From assembly GCF_031755915.1 (NCBI RefSeq), contig NC_083382.1, positions 3,348,001 to 3,412,000 of the forward strand: 64,000 nt of DNA, read 5' to 3'. Numbering within the stretch: the stretch's first letter is position 1; every line of letters begins with the position of its first letter. Below, in pieces: positions 1-11,813 of the stretch. A model generated the notes under the pieces. The model worked only from the letters and a program-made list of their open reading frames with translations, had not been told where the DNA came from and made no database searches. Position numbers and translations under genes: made by a program. The DNA comes from Ziziphus jujuba. Lineage: Eukaryota > Streptophyta > Magnoliopsida > Rosales > Rhamnaceae.

Positions 1-1624
1 TATCCTTGAAGGTGAAGTGACTAATGTACGGCAAGATGTTAAGGCTTTAAAAATCGCCATGCGTAGAAAGTTTGCAAGTTTAAAGACCAAGCTTGATAAG
101 TTAATGAAGCACCAAGGAGTGGGAGTTGGTGCTGACGGTTTGGGAGATGGGATGGAAGTGGACGTTGAAGGGGATGAAAAGAAAGAAGAGTTTGGTCCCG
201 ATATGACCCCCATTGATAGACAGTCACGTCCATCTGTTGTAGACAATGCAGGACCAAGTGTTAAGATTATCAAAAAAGTGTCTCCATCAATGTTTCTGGC
301 TGGGAGACGTGCAAGAAAGGTAGCAGCTGCTAAGCAAAGTATAGATATTGGGAGGCAAGATAGGAAGGCGGCAACAGCCATTACTACTCCTTACAATGTT
401 AGAGGCTTGGGCAAAAAACTACAATGCACTTTACCCAGTGCATCTTCTACTTTGAAGTTCAACCCATACAAAGCAGTACCCACTCGAGTTGTAAAAAATT
501 TTGAACAATTTATGAAGTCTGGTTGGGCAGCAAATGTTGATATGGACATTTTGTCTGCGGTTAAAGACTTTTTCTAGTTGCTTATAACCAGTGAAAGGTG
601 GCTGAATCATGATGTAAGTATTTTCCGATCAAGATTTTTATTTTATAATTTGATAAATTCCATAGATTGTCGTTCAACTGCATGGATGTAATTTAAAATT
701 AACTCGTCTTTCAATGCAGCATATGGAAGTCCCGCCTTACTTATTTTGTGTACTTGCCAATTGATTCCTTGATGTTTTTTATCCTAGTTTTGAGGTGATA
801 GATGGAGGATTTTTGGTAAATAAAGAAGTTTTAAAGGCCAGGTGTCCTATATGTGGCTATTGTGACTTTAGGTAACTAATAATTTATTTTGTTGTAGGTA
901 TACATTAAGCAGTGTTATGGAAAGTTCCTCGCCAATCCATCTAATTTTCAATTCTCATATGCAATGCAAGAATATGTATTGGGGATTCGAATGAAAGAGT
1001 CGAAGCCATGGAAATGCATAAATCATCTACAATATACATGTCCAAATTGTGTAATGTTAACTATTAATTTATTTATGTGCCTTCCTCTATTAGTTGTGCT
1101 AACTGAAATCCTGTAATGTACTGACAGTTGTTAATTCCACTAAACAAGCGCAACATACATTGGCTTTTAGGGCATGTGGACTTAAAAGAGCATCGTATGA
1201 CTGTATATGACTCAGATAAGGCTGGCAACCTAAACAAGAAAGAAATGTATTTCAAGAAATTATGCACTATTTTACCTTATTTACTGTGGTCTGCATCCTT
1301 TATGAGCAGTGGACGGATCTTGTAGACTTCGTTGATGAGTTTACATGTGAATGGGCACAAAATTCCCCTCAGCAAAGTAACAGGTAAAGCCCCTTAGTAC
1401 GTACATATTTGTTGAATAAATATTAACTATTGAATATGGTTCTAATAATGTTATTGTCCCATTATAATAATTATTTTTTTTGTAGTGGTGACTGTGGCAT
1501 GTTTACACTCAAGACCATCGAGTTTTTACATGCTAGATTACCAGTGACATTCCCACAAGATGACATAGAGTTCTTTAGGAGGAAGTATGCATATGAGGCT
1601 TACAACAAACAACTAAGCATATGA
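1..1624 (+). pseudogene. Transposon Ulp1-like C48 cysteine protease, 3' two thirds (MULE 1)
   Basis: Ulp1/SENP-type proteases cleave SUMO or related modifiers; the role of transposon-borne versions is unknown. The window opens inside the gene. A charged, probably coiled-coil linker (17-577) ends in SERWLNHD before a GTAAGT donor near 613. Further exons are at about 720-815, 898 onward, 1128-1383 and 1486-1624. The protease core keeps the catalytic pattern: His in NIHW, Asp in VYDSD and Cys in GDCGMF, ending in YNKQLSI and a stop at 1624. Defects are an in-frame stop in the linker (575-577) and a frame break near 1318 where copy 2 reads on. Copy 2 (14293-17456, -) is the fuller version. It is clearly a decayed transposon gene, not a host SUMO protease. 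Confidence 0.8.
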
Positions 1625-1861
1625 GCTAGGTGGTGATGCATTTTTCTTTCCTTTTGTCATGTTTATAGATGCATATTCTTTATTATATTAGACTTTTAAT
1701 TGTAAAGATAATGGTGGCTTATAATGTTCATTTAACAAAGATAACGATGTGTTATTGATGTAAGGATAACTAATTGACCTTATAGAAAATGTGCCATGTT
1801 TATTTATTATAATTCCATTATGCATAAACATCTTACGAGCTCAATTGTAGATTTTAAAAAA

Positions 1862-2112
1862 TTTTCCGCTTGTCGAAAAATATTTCCTCTAGGCGAAAAA
1901 CTTTTCCTCATGGAGGAAAAATCTTCCTCCAGTCGGAAATCCCATATGGAGATCAATTGAAGCTTCTGGATAATTTTCCGCTAGGTGGAAAATTTTTTCT
2001 CCAAGCGGAAATCGTTTTTCTCTTGTTGGAAAAAATTTCCTCGAAGCGGAAATTGTTGAATAATTTTTACTCCTATCAGAAATTAGTTTCCTCCACTTGG
2101 AAAATCAATTTC
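1862..2112. repeat. Array of GGAAA palindromic repeats between the two MULE 1 genes
   Basis: About nine imperfect copies of a short palindromic word of the form TTTTCCTCCAGGCGGAAAA, spaced about 25 bp. The array lies between the convergent 3' ends of the Ulp1 and transposase genes. The same array recurs in copy 2 at the equivalent place (13830-14070) and again 5' of the Ulp1 gene in copies 2 and 3. The remainder of 1625-2489 is AT-rich with no recognisable gene and matches 13474-14292 in reverse. Confidence 0.8.
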
Positions 2113-2489
2113 TAATAGATTATTTAAGTTAATAGTGGAGTAAAAAAATTGAAAGTGGAGACAAATATTATATAAGATGAAGATAGATTTAACAAAAAAT
2201 GTACTGATGTTTAAAACCATTTTAAAGAAAAGAAAAAATAATATATATTTGTTTTTCTTTTCAAAATCATTTGGACATTTCATAAAATAAGATGTAAACT
2301 AAAGATTTAAAATCAACTCCACAAAGCCTCTTTTCATTTGGGATTAAATTCTAAAAAAAAAAAATTCGCTAATAAATCTTCCACCATCGAATAGAAAATA
2401 TAATATCAAAGATATGAAATAATTATCAAAACATACTAAACCATAACACTAAATTAAAACTTCCTAATTCGAAGCATAAAACAATGGAT

Positions 2490-4963
2490 TCATACATCTC
2501 TGCCTATAATGTCTAACACCACCGCATCAGCTACATCTACGTCCAATAACATCTTCACCTTCGGATGGTATGCATTGTATCCTCGGCCTACCGGCTCGCC
2601 TACGTGTCCATCTTGGTGGAAGAACAATACAACTTGCCATGTCATCCGGGGCATGCCACTATTTTCATCTAACACAAGGTAAATGGACTCAGCATAAGCT
2701 GCACGATATGCATACGCGGTGTAGTAATGAGAACACATGCCATAAGGAGCAATTTGCGTTCTCTGCAGGTGGCAATACAATGATCACAAGGATATTGATC
2801 AAGATCGAAGACGTTGCATGAGCATGTTTTTGATTGGAGATTAACTGTACCCCTCAAACTCCCACCTTCGACAAGAAATTCATGCATATTAATGGCTTTC
2901 ACACGTAGTCCGATGGACTCCAAATTTTATAGTTTGAGTTGCTCTTCCATATGGTCAGTCACAGGCTTCGTCAATTTTGCACATGCAGTACGTCGCTCAT
3001 AAAACAACCTTTGCAGTAAATCCCGTATGTGCTCAATTAATGCTACTATTGGCATCTCTCTAGCATCTAGTAAAATATCATTCAAGCTTTCTGCAATATT
3101 GGTGGTCATGATAGTGTATCTTCTACATGGAGAAAGAGAACGTGCCCACCTTGTAGGGTCACATGATCAAATGTACTAGGCAGCCCTACTGTTTTTTGCC
3201 TCAATTTGCCCCATATAAAACTCAAAATCTTCAACCAAATATGCACTAGCTGTGAGCATGAAACGTTGTATTATTGTTTCATCTTTTGCATGTCCATTTG
3301 CTTTAATATTTCTACTTATATGGTACGTGCACAGCGCATGGTATGCATTGAGAAAAACTTTGCATAATGCCCTTTCAATAGCTGGGTGTCTATCACTCAC
3401 AAACACCAAACCTGGGAAATCTCCAATGGCATTCTTGAGGTTTTGGAAAAACCATGTATTTGCTTGCTCATTCTCTCCATCTCCAATGCCAAAAGCCAAA
3501 GGATATATTTGCTTATTGCCATCCATGCCCGATGCAATATACATGTACCCTTCCCTTTCAATGTAGTCGCACCAATAGCCAACACGGGTATTATATGGGA
3601 TATAAATCCCCTAATGCTTGCTCCAATTGCCATAAAGAAATATACAAACTCATAACAGTAGGCAAGCAACTTAGCAAAATTCTCCTCTGGAGATCTCCTA
3701 ACACTGTTAAGTGCATACTCTTTACTTCTCCATGCTTTGTTGTAACTTATATTCACCCTATATTTCTGCAAAAAATCATGTTGAACTTTTTTGGATTTGT
3801 AAACATGTACAATACCTTGATATTTAGATTTGATACATTGCCCGATAACTCGACTACTGGCCTGCTTATGTTCTCGATGCACGATATCTAACGAGAAACT
3901 GTGTACATTATCAAAAATTCTCATAACAAATATTTCTCCATTTTTAAATGTGGTTGCACGTAGTCGCCATTTACAAGTATTTTCAAGCATACAACCTCAT
4001 ACCGTTATGTAGTTAACCGTGTCACCTTGAACTCCTTATTTTCACGCATGCAATAGATACTCAATTTATTCTATAAGTCACATTTGTTGCGAAATAATTG
4101 TCTAACTACTATGCTCTCACAGCCAGTGAACTTTGACGAAAATATGGCCATAGAACCACTTCTGTTGCTCGATGATATGTGGTCACTTGTAGCACGATGA
4201 ACCCTAACATCATCAACTCCTTCATTGTTCATTTCAGGATGCATATCATTATCATTGTCCGGCAACTCATGATCAAAATCTACATCATTATGATCAACAT
4301 CATCCTCTGCTGCATTGTAATTCTCATCATGATCTATATTATGCAGCTGCTCATACTCCTCATCGTTAGGAAACTATTCAGCATGGTCACCTCCAACATC
4401 AACTCCTTCGTGGATGTTAAATTATATCCAGGCCCCACGAACATCAACTTGATCTCTAAACTGAGTTTCTTGAACCATAATTTCCTGAGATGTAGCCTGA
4501 ATAGGTTCAGTACCGAAAACTTGTGGTAGACGAACGCCAATTGGAGGACAAGAAAAAGAATGAAGATTACTCCCACTATCCGAAGCAAAAGCTATTTGAT
4601 GAACATTTCTTGATACATGTTCAACTTTCGAAATCACCTCAATATACAATAGAAACCGCATCATTGTCATCCCTCCATTCCTCATTTCTTGAAGAAAGCA
4701 TTTCACATCCCTATCACAACATATTTTTAGAGGATCCAACTTTTTTGCACATCGTCCATATATCCATTTTAGCTTTAGCAAATATTCATTTTGATCTATC
4801 TCAATCAAATTGAAAATTTCATCCTCTAACTCTAATTTTGTGCATCTCTTACCGACGGAAACCATTATATTTTTTACCATTTTTGATATTCCCAATTACC
4901 ACCATCATTTTTTACCAATGTTCCATTGTATAAAACTGCAATTACAATATCATCATCTTTCAT
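2490..4963 (-). pseudogene. MURA-type MULE transposase (MULE 1), frameshifted
   Basis: The transposase cuts and inserts Mutator-like elements by DDE chemistry in the nucleus. Reading from 4963, the N-terminus MKDDDIVIAVLYNGTLV is typical of plant MULE transposases. The frame breaks near 4877, continues in another frame to 4422, and resumes in the catalytic region (about 3990-3176). There, YPLAFGIGDGENEQ, VFVSDRHPAIERAL and the downstream CTYHISRNIKANG block are clear. A SWIM zinc finger follows (CSC, 9 residues, CDH, near 2780) and a stop at 2490. The first catalytic Asp block reads IGATTLK instead of VDATTLK, and a block of about 60 nt present in copy 2 is missing near 3650. It is therefore inactive. 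Confidence 0.85.
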
Positions 4964-5094
4964 TTTACTACAAAATTAAATGAATAGTGTTAAACTAAAT
5001 TAATAAATATATAAAAATTTGAATAATACTAAACAAACATATTAACTGTATTAAAAAAGTTGATTCTGTTTTTTTTTTGGCCAAATATAGCTTT

Positions 5095-5200
5095 TTCCTA
5101 TTGGCAGAAAACTGGTGGAAAACTAGCAGAAAACTGGTGGAAAATTAGCAAAAAACTTGCGAAAACTGACAAACTGGAGAAAAATTGCAGAAATTCATCT
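5095..5200. repeat. Subterminal AAACTGGTGG tandem repeats of MULE 1
   Basis: Four to five degenerate copies of AAACTGGTGGAAAACTAGC lie between the transposase start and the right terminal inverted repeat. Short subterminal repeats in MULEs may bind transposase, but nothing here proves that. The rest of 4964-5640 is AT-rich with no gene. Confidence 0.5.
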
Positions 5201-5703
5201 TTTTCACCAAATTTCCTCCGTTTTTACTGATTTTCACAATTTTTCAGTTTTACACAAATTTTCCCCCATTTTCAAACCATATGCCACCTAAGTATCTTTA
5301 AACTCACATATAACAGCTCATAAATTAATTTCTTGCATACCCATATTAAATAAAAAGCTTAAAAATTCCAAAACTAACAAAAAATACAAGAAAAAAGAGA
5401 TAAAAGAGAAAAAAAAACATATTTTCTTAGTTTCATCTAATAAGAAAAAGGATAAAATTTTTACCTGAGTTTAGTTTCAGATATGAGAAAATACAAAAAA
5501 ATGAGAGTGAGAGGAGATGAGATGCAAAGAGTGTTTGTGGCCTGTTAGAGAAACCCTTGCACAAAATATGAACGGGTGTGTAGAGGAAGAAGGAAAGGAT
5601 AAAAAAAACATATTGCGTAATTTTCAATTTGTCAAGGGTATTTTTGTCCCAAGGTGGCTAGTTTTTTTTTTTTTTAAAAGAAAAATTTGGTATTCTTCAA
5701 AAA

Positions 5704-5738
5704 AACATTTACAGGATGGCTAGTTTTCAAAAAAACCC
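5704..5738 (-). repeat. Right terminal inverted repeat of MULE 1
   Basis: Read inward on the minus strand the end begins GGGTTTTTTTGAAAACTAGC, matching the ends near 21283 (copy 2) and 31936 (copy 3). A second, weaker copy of the GGTGGCTAGTTTT word lies just inside at about 5650. The external 9 bases, AGAATATTA, are the candidate target-site duplication. Confidence 0.75.
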
Positions 5739-5843
5739 AGAATATTAAAGCTGAGTGTGATGAATGCCTAGCCCAAAACAATGCTAATCGCTGTGGCTTC
5801 AAGCCTTCTTCAAATAAATTTGCCTGCTTAGGTGGCAACCGAG
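5739..5843 (+). pseudogene. LRK10-like receptor kinase (gene alpha), end of extracellular exon
   Basis: Immediately after the MULE 1 end the + strand reads NIKAECDECLAQNNANRCGF, then FACLGGNRG and a GTATG donor at 5844. The pattern CxxC, CGF, FxC is the C-terminal WAK-associated cysteine block of LRK10-like/WAK-like receptor kinases, which normally sits just before the transmembrane segment. The upstream half of this exon would lie left of MULE 1, outside the window. The reading frame continues exactly where gene beta is cut by MULE 3 (31935). The downstream kinase fragment at 22512-23690 is the likely other half of this gene. Confidence 0.75.
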
Positions 5844-7361
5844 GTATGCTTATTTTTATTTTTTTTAAAAGAAGAGAAAGAATTATTTAGAGTTAATCGA
5901 AGATTATTCGATTTTAGGGAATTAGATTTTAGATTTTTTTTTTTTTGGTGGTCATTTGTTATAAAGAAGAAAAAGAAAAAGAAAAGAAAGAAATAACATA
6001 TAATAAAGAGAGAGCAAATTGCGGTGGATGAATTTTTTTCTCAAGTAGAGATACTAAAGATAATAAATTGAAATTAAATGAGAGACTACTTTAAGTTCAA
6101 TGTCTTATACACCAAATTAATTACTTCTGGTGGATTGAATCGTATTGATAGTATTTGGAATATAAGCAAGCAAGCAAGATAATGGTTCAGTGGTCTGCAG
6201 CTGATTTGGAGATACGCCTATATGAGGATTTAATCTCCAAAGAGGCCTTGCTACGTAAGGTTGACTGCACCAACCTTTGACCTTCCTCAATGTCCTTGAC
6301 TGCTTGACTTGATCCTGTCCTGTGTTTTCCTTTATTCCAGATTTTAGAAAACCATTCTTAATCAAACTATTTTTTTAATGAAATTAATCAAATGAAAGAG
6401 TATGCTGCTCAAAGTTAATAAAATATATTATTTTTTTGCTAGTTATTAAGCAAGCAAAAATGGTCAAAACTGAAAAAAAAAATGTTAGAAAAAAAAAACA
6501 GTAAAAATTATATTTTATGAAAACAGGAATCAATTCTTTTAAATGAAAAATACACCAATTCAAAACTATTATTGGCATAAATGCAACAACAAAAAAAAAG
6601 AAAAAGAAAGAGAATCTTCGTACATTTGATATAAACCATCTTACTATGTATAGTCATAATTTATGGGGAGTCAAGTTCAACATTATCTTGCAGTGGGAAA
6701 ATAATTATAGGAAAACTGGAATTTTCACACATAGCCATCAATTAATTACAAATCTATTAATAATTGTCTTTCTACATAAAAATCAAAAATCCATTTCAGA
6801 ATGAAAAATAAAAGAGCCACTCACTCCCTAATCATCCTACCATTCACATGCATTTATGCTTTCATGTATATGACGTTGACGTTGATTTTTAGCAAACTAA
6901 TCTGGCACGCATTGGACACCTCTCATTGGAGAAAATCTTCAGTACCACCGTGGTACCACGTCATATTATGGAACTTCAATACATTTATTGCCATTTGTTT
7001 AATACTTGCCACATGTATTGCCACATGTTACCTTTTTATTTTCAAAAATTAAAATTTTAAAAAGGTTTTTTTTTCACATTATAGAAGAAAGACGTTTTAT
7101 CTTCCAAATTAAAGTCTCTCTTCCATGGAATAAAGTTTAGCTCATGAAAAGCGTTCTTAAAAAAATGGCAAACTATATATGTTTTCTTCTCCCGAAATGT
7201 TGTTGAAACAAGAAATGGGGCAAAGGCCAAACCCATTACCTGAAAAGGAGAATCTATTCCCATTCCATTTGGTTTATTTGGTTTTACGGTTGTATAATAG
7301 GAGAGTGAATTTTTCTTTTTTTTTTAAAAGTTTCAACTCCATGAATTCATTTACCCATTGT
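5844..7361. other. AT-rich stretch, probable LRK10-like intron then unassigned sequence
   Basis: It begins with a splice donor after the LRK10-like exon. No coding region, RNA gene or transposon end is recognisable. There are A- and T-rich homopolymers (for example near 5935 and 6475) and short ORFs without family features, such as 6801-7052, which looks like chance AT-rich sequence. Confidence 0.5.
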
Positions 7362-8060
7362 TAGCTATGTTTTAGCGTGAAAGTGTCCAGCTCTTCTTTC
7401 AAAATCATCTTGCAAGCCATTTAAGCCAGAAAGAGCATTAACATTTTTGGTTTGGCGAAATACGAATTTTCTACAGCTTGGTTGGCTTCTCTAAGAGAAG
7501 TTATTCTTCTGCTTCTGCATTCTTCATTTCTCCTTGGGTTTCTTCCAAAGCTATCTCACACTGTCATTCAATTATACAAATGGATGAGTTTATTGGAGGG
7601 ATAGATGATGGTGAAGGAAGCCGTAATATACACCAAGATGATAATGTCATTTTGGACTACAATAAAGGCAGAGCTCATATATGTCACTTTTTAATATTTA
7701 ATTTATATCATTCTTGTGATATATATATATATATATATTCTTTTTTCTTTTTCATGTCATGTGTGATTTATGTAATTAATTCAAATATTAAAAATTTTGT
7801 ATGAAATATATTTCCTTTTTATCATTTTTATAGGAAAAATTGATGAAAAAGAAATTGATGAGGAAATTAAGGTATTTTTCAAAGAAGAAGCTTATAATTT
7901 ATGTAACATGTATGCTTTAAGGAAAGGTTTTAGCATTCATATATAAAGCCACTATTCGAAGAGGTGCACAAAGGAATAGAGTAGAAACTCTGCTTGGTCA
8001 GCAAGCTATTTCATATATTGAAGAAGATAATAAATTGTCTAACTCGAAAGGATGAAAATG
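7362..8060 (+). pseudogene. FAR1/FHY3-type N-terminal fragment, forward copy
   Basis: FAR1/FHY3 proteins are transcription factors domesticated from MULE transposases, and related genes also remain inside transposons. From an ATG at 7582 the sequence reads MDEFIGGIDDGEGSRNIHQD. After an intron-like stretch it continues with KIDEKEIDEE and KEEAYNLCNMYALRKGFSI, which has the start of a FAR1 DNA-binding domain (E-x-A-Y-x-x-C/Y-x-x-Y-A-x-x-x-G-F). It stops soon after and has no zinc-coordinating or transposase part. The upstream 7362-7565 matches 38340-38487 in reverse. Compared with the third copy (37831-38487, -), this copy lacks a ~280-bp intron upstream of the ATG, and its second intron donor reads GC. 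It is a fragment only. Confidence 0.65.
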
Positions 8061-8289
8061 ATGCGTTTTAAACAATATCTAGAAAGATTAAAACGGTGTG
8101 TTTTTGGTTTGTGGGTACTTTGGCTCACGTGAACCTAGGCACATGCAAGCTAACGGTCGCAAAAATTTAGACTGGGTTATATTTGATTGGTACTGTAGCA
8201 CTCTGGTTCTCCTCTGTTTTAGCAGCTGTTACTGTTCATGCTGAATCAAATTAAAGCCTTACAACCTATCCCTGTCTCTAATCTTCTTA
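8061..8289. other. Spacer between inverted FAR1-like copies
   Basis: About 230 bp with no recognised gene, separating two FAR1-like arms of opposite orientation. It would form the loop if the arms paired in a transcript. Confidence 0.5.
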
Positions 8290-8757
8290 ATTTTTTCACT
8301 TCACCTAAGTCCCCATCATGTTGAAATCCTTGTTTTGAGCACAAAAATTCTCGTTGTCATATATTCCTTTGTGCATCTTTGCAAATAGTGCTTTTACGAA
8401 TACTAAAACTTTCCTTAAGGCATACATGTTGCATAAATTATAAGCTTCTTCTTCATAAAAGACCTCAGTTCCCAATTTTAGTTCTTCATCATCAAGTTCT
8501 TTTTCATCAATCCTCCCTGTAAAAAATGATAAAAAAAGTATATTTCGTAAAAAATTTTGAATATTTGAATTAATTATATAAATCACACACGACAGAAAAA
8601 AAAATTAATTATCACAAGAATAATATCAATTAAATATTAAAAAGTAACATATATGAGCTCTACCTTTATGGTAGTCCAAAACGACAGTATCATCGTGGTT
8701 TATATTGCCACTTCCTTCACCATCATCTATCCCTCCAATAAACTCATCCATCCTATA
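8290..8757 (-). pseudogene. FAR1/FHY3-type N-terminal fragment, reverse copy
   Basis: The minus strand reads MDEFIGGIDDGEGSGNI, then DDTVVLDYHKG before a GTAGAG donor. After an acceptor near 8518 it reads GRIDEKELDDEELKLGTEVF and YEEEAYNLCNMYALRKVLVF. It is the inverted, diverged partner of 7582-7980, with an extra stretch (TEVFYEEEAYNL) closer to the FAR1 domain consensus. It ends without the rest of the domain. Positions 8564-8770 are nearly identical to 37833-38049. Confidence 0.65.
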
Positions 8758-8829
8758 TAAAGTGCATATACTTCTAAATATCAACATTACACAACAACAA
8801 ATAAATTAATATTTTATTCGGATAAGTAA

Positions 8830-9330
8830 TACACGGTACTCGAAGGAGCTAACACAAACGGTATCCAAAATTTGTGAGTAATATATCAAAACGAAGCTTA
8901 TGGAATGAGGATCACGGATTGAGGCTGACCTCCTGGAGATCGGACCCATAACTTTTAAACCGTAGCTCCCTTTTCAATGTGCTACTAGTCTACGGACTCG
9001 TGTCAATGCGTACTTCGTAATGGTCCCTCCCAGTCAACTTCGGTGAACCAAGAATTCTTGCCGCTCGGGCAACAACGGTCAAACCTAGTCAACTTCGATC
9101 AACTTGAGAAATTTTCGGCATACTTTGGGATGGGATGTTACAACCTTCCCCCCTTACAAAAATTTCATCCTTGAAATTTCCTACATCATCGAAATGCATA
9201 CGACTATTGGTCGCGAATCTGCTCCTCGAGCTCCCACATCGCTTTCTCGATTAGGTGAATCCGCCACTAGACTTTGCTTGAGAAATAGCCTTATTGACCA
9301 ATACGTATTCTTCGTGATCTAAGATCTATA
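8830..9330 (-). mobile_element. Long-LTR Ty3/Gypsy fragment: LTR start and 3' internal end, reverse orientation
   Basis: Read on the minus strand, a purine-rich tract (AAGGGGGGAAGG) at about 9143-9160 is followed by an LTR start TGTAACATCCCATCCC ending at 9142. LTR sequence recognisable against 9545-9720 continues to about 8945 and then diverges. The part right of 9142 is the 3' untranslated internal end, matching 9398-9544 in reverse. This is the truncated mirror partner of the element at 9331-11813. Confidence 0.65.
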
Positions 9331-11813
9331 CTGGTTGCTTGACCAATACGCATTCCTCGTGACCTAAGATCTATACTGGTTGCCCCACGTATAATGGGTC
9401 TTTTCTCAAGCAAAGTCTAGTGGCAGATTCACCTAGTCGACAAAGTGATATGGGAGCTCGAGGAGTAGATTTATGACCAATATTCTTATACATTTTGACG
9501 ACGTAGGAAATTTCGAGGATGAAATTTTTGTAAGGGGGGAAGGTTGTAAAACCCCGTCCCAAAGTACGCCGGAAATTTTTCAAGTTGACCAAAGTTGACT
9601 GGAGGCACCATTACGAAGTACGCATCAACACAAGTTTGTAGACTAGTAGCACGTTGAAAACAAAGCTACAGTTTGAAAGTTATGGGCAAAACAAGTTGAG
9701 ATTCAAACTGTTCTAGGGTGCCCGAGTTGACTTTTAATTTTTGTAAAATTGAATTTTGACTCATGCATGGTTGTGAAGTACTCATCAATGTGAGTTCATA
9801 GACTAGTGGCACGCTTAATTTGGATATTTCGTTGAAAAGTTATGGACCTGCAAAGTTTTTCGAATACCATAATATTTTAATATTATTTTTGAATATGTGA
9901 ACAATGTGTATGCCACGTGTCAAAATCTGGCCAACCCGTGAGTGCACAGTGACACCCACAGGAGGCATTTTGATTGGGCAAATGGTTGTGTAGGGTGTGT
10001 GAGGAGTGAGGTGGAGGAGAGAGAAAGATGAGGGAGAAAGAGATGAAAGAGACTCGCCACAGGCCACCATAGATCCACCCTTTTCTGGCCACCACCATGG
10101 AGCCAACGTGAAAATCCACGGACCAGCCAAAAATCACGGCCAACCAATCGCCGATGCACCCAGATCGAGGTGATTTTCGGTGGCGGCATTGATTCATTCT
10201 CTGGTAGATTTCTCCCAACCAAACCTTCGTTTGCCTCACTGCTGGTTCCATTGAGTCACCTATTCCCCGATCTACCTTCTCACCAAAACTCATGACCAAT
10301 GGCCACTGGACGCGTCACCGGCGGTGATGGTTTCTGATGACCACGGTGGCTTATCGGAAAACTTGATTCCGACGAGTTCTCGATCACATCGCCTACCTTT
10401 CCCACTAATCCAAACCCCTTAACCCAAATCCAAGGTCAGTTTCCTCCAATTCATGGCAGTTTATGAGATCCGAGGACCTAAAGATGGAAACCTTCCCAAT
10501 GAGATTCTGACCACCTCGGGCCCGATCTCCGAAAGGAGCATGTGTGGGTCGTGAGACTGATCCTATGGAGGATCTTGATTGATACGCATGCTCGAGATGA
10601 GTGACCCATCTTTAAAACTATTTTTAGGTGATTAGTTATATTTATCTTGTGTTAATTTAATATTTAGAAAATATGTTCATGTAGTGGAATTTATATATAA
10701 TTGTGGTTAATTTGTATTCTTAATTTTGGGTGATTTCTTTTATATTTATATATACCTATTGATGCTAAATTAAGGTTTGGATTATTATTATTGTTATTTA
10801 ATTGAACATATTAAGCATGATCGAGGTATTTCATTAAACTAATTGTACTTGAATTCTAGATGAATTTTAATATTATTTTTGGCATGATTTGATTTTAAAG
10901 ATTTCAAGAAAAATATTGGTTTAAGTTATGGTGCTTTTAAAATATATATTTATGCACTTGAAATATTATCTTATTGATTTTTTGATGTAGGAAAAATTTT
11001 GCTAGTGATTTTAATATTGATTTATGCTAGTGATATTAAAGAAAAAAAAAGGTGGAAATGTGAATTTGAAAAGTGGTATAATTCCCACGGTAAATTTTGA
11101 AAAATTGGATATTTTAATAATAAATTTAGTTATTTGTTTTAGACGCACTCATACAGTACTGGTGTTCTGTATTGTATATGTGGATAAGCGAGTAGGTTGT
11201 AATGTCTCCCATGAGTTGTCATTGGACAAGGGCAGGCAAGTTTGATATTGGCCATAGCCGTCCCCCATCCCGCTGTCAGGATGCCGAAGCGACTGTATGC
11301 AAGTTTCTCTCTTTAACCTCCCGTCAGATGGTGCTCGGGACGCTGGATATCGTAGGACATCACTGGTATATAGTGTGGTGTGTCAAGTATTTTTTTTTTT
11401 AAGATATAAATTTCAAATTCCAAAGTTTTAAAATCGTATATAAAATTAAACGTATTTAATTTTGTTTTACTGTTTATTTCAAACTAATATTTTCTAAAAT
11501 GTATTTATTCATGTTTTTATCAATTATTTTAAATTGGTGTTTTAGATTTTTCTTTTACCATGTTGATATTATTTATTTGAATTTTGAGATTTTAATATGA
11601 ATTTTATTGTATTCTTTTATCTATTTTAAATTGAGGTTTAATTCTTTGATTATTTTACTTATTTAAATAATAAATTTTTTAATTTATATTTTGAGTGTAA
11701 GTCTTTTCCTTAGGGGAGATGCTGTCGGATTTTCCATTGTAAGGTTTGATGGTGTTTCCCTAGGATCAGGACTTGTCCAGGGTTCCGATAAGGGGTATTG
11801 GATGGGTCCTGAA
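9331..11813 (+). mobile_element. Long-LTR Ty3/Gypsy 3' internal end plus 3' LTR
   Basis: A polypurine tract (GTAAGGGGGGAAGG, about 9530-9543) leads into an LTR starting TGTAAAACCCCGTCCC at 9545. The LTR matches the solo LTRs at 58467-61391 (+) and 45252-48729 (-) across its length and ends near 11813 in GGGTCCTGA. The polypurine tract, TGTAACACCCCG start and LTR of 2.3-3.5 kb fit plant chromoviruses of the Tekay/Del type, but no pol sequence is present here to confirm that. Nearly all internal sequence is gone. ORFs within it (for example 9840-10299 on -) are not considered genes. Confidence 0.75.

Larger units (their letters stand above)
1..5738. mobile_element. Mutator-like element copy 1 (Ulp1-bearing MULE), left end outside window
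   Basis: A Mutator-superfamily DNA transposon with two convergent gene remnants: an Ulp1-like cysteine protease on + (1-1624) and a MURA-type transposase on - (4963 to 2490), separated by an array of GGAAA palindromes. The right terminal inverted repeat ends in CCC at 5738, and its outward sequence GGGTTTTTTTGAAAA matches the left end of copy 3 at 31936. The layout fits the plant MULE group that carries Ulp1 proteases (Kaonashi-like). Both genes are broken, so this copy is not autonomous. The next base, 5739, is LRK10-like coding sequence, so the element lies in a host exon. The left end is outside the window. Confidence 0.85.

Noticed and set aside
1128..1624. Host Ulp1/SENP SUMO protease gene
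   Set aside because: It lies inside a MULE with terminal repeats, shares DUF1985-type relatives in copies 2 and 3, and is frameshifted.
4179..4813. Plus-strand ORFs of 96-116 codons
   Set aside because: Shadows of the minus-strand transposase N-terminal region.
6801..7052. 83-codon ORF with two hydrophobic stretches
   Set aside because: No conserved motif, AT-rich surroundings, no splice or regulatory context.
9104..9592. ORFs reading PPYKNFILEISY on opposite strands
   Set aside because: They are antisense translations of the polypurine tract and 3' untranslated end of the Gypsy element. They look conserved only because the DNA is an inverted repeat.
9840..10299. Overlapping minus-strand ORFs of 96-138 codons
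   Set aside because: They are inside the related LTR at 9545-11813, in multiple frames, and not conserved as protein in the other LTR copies.
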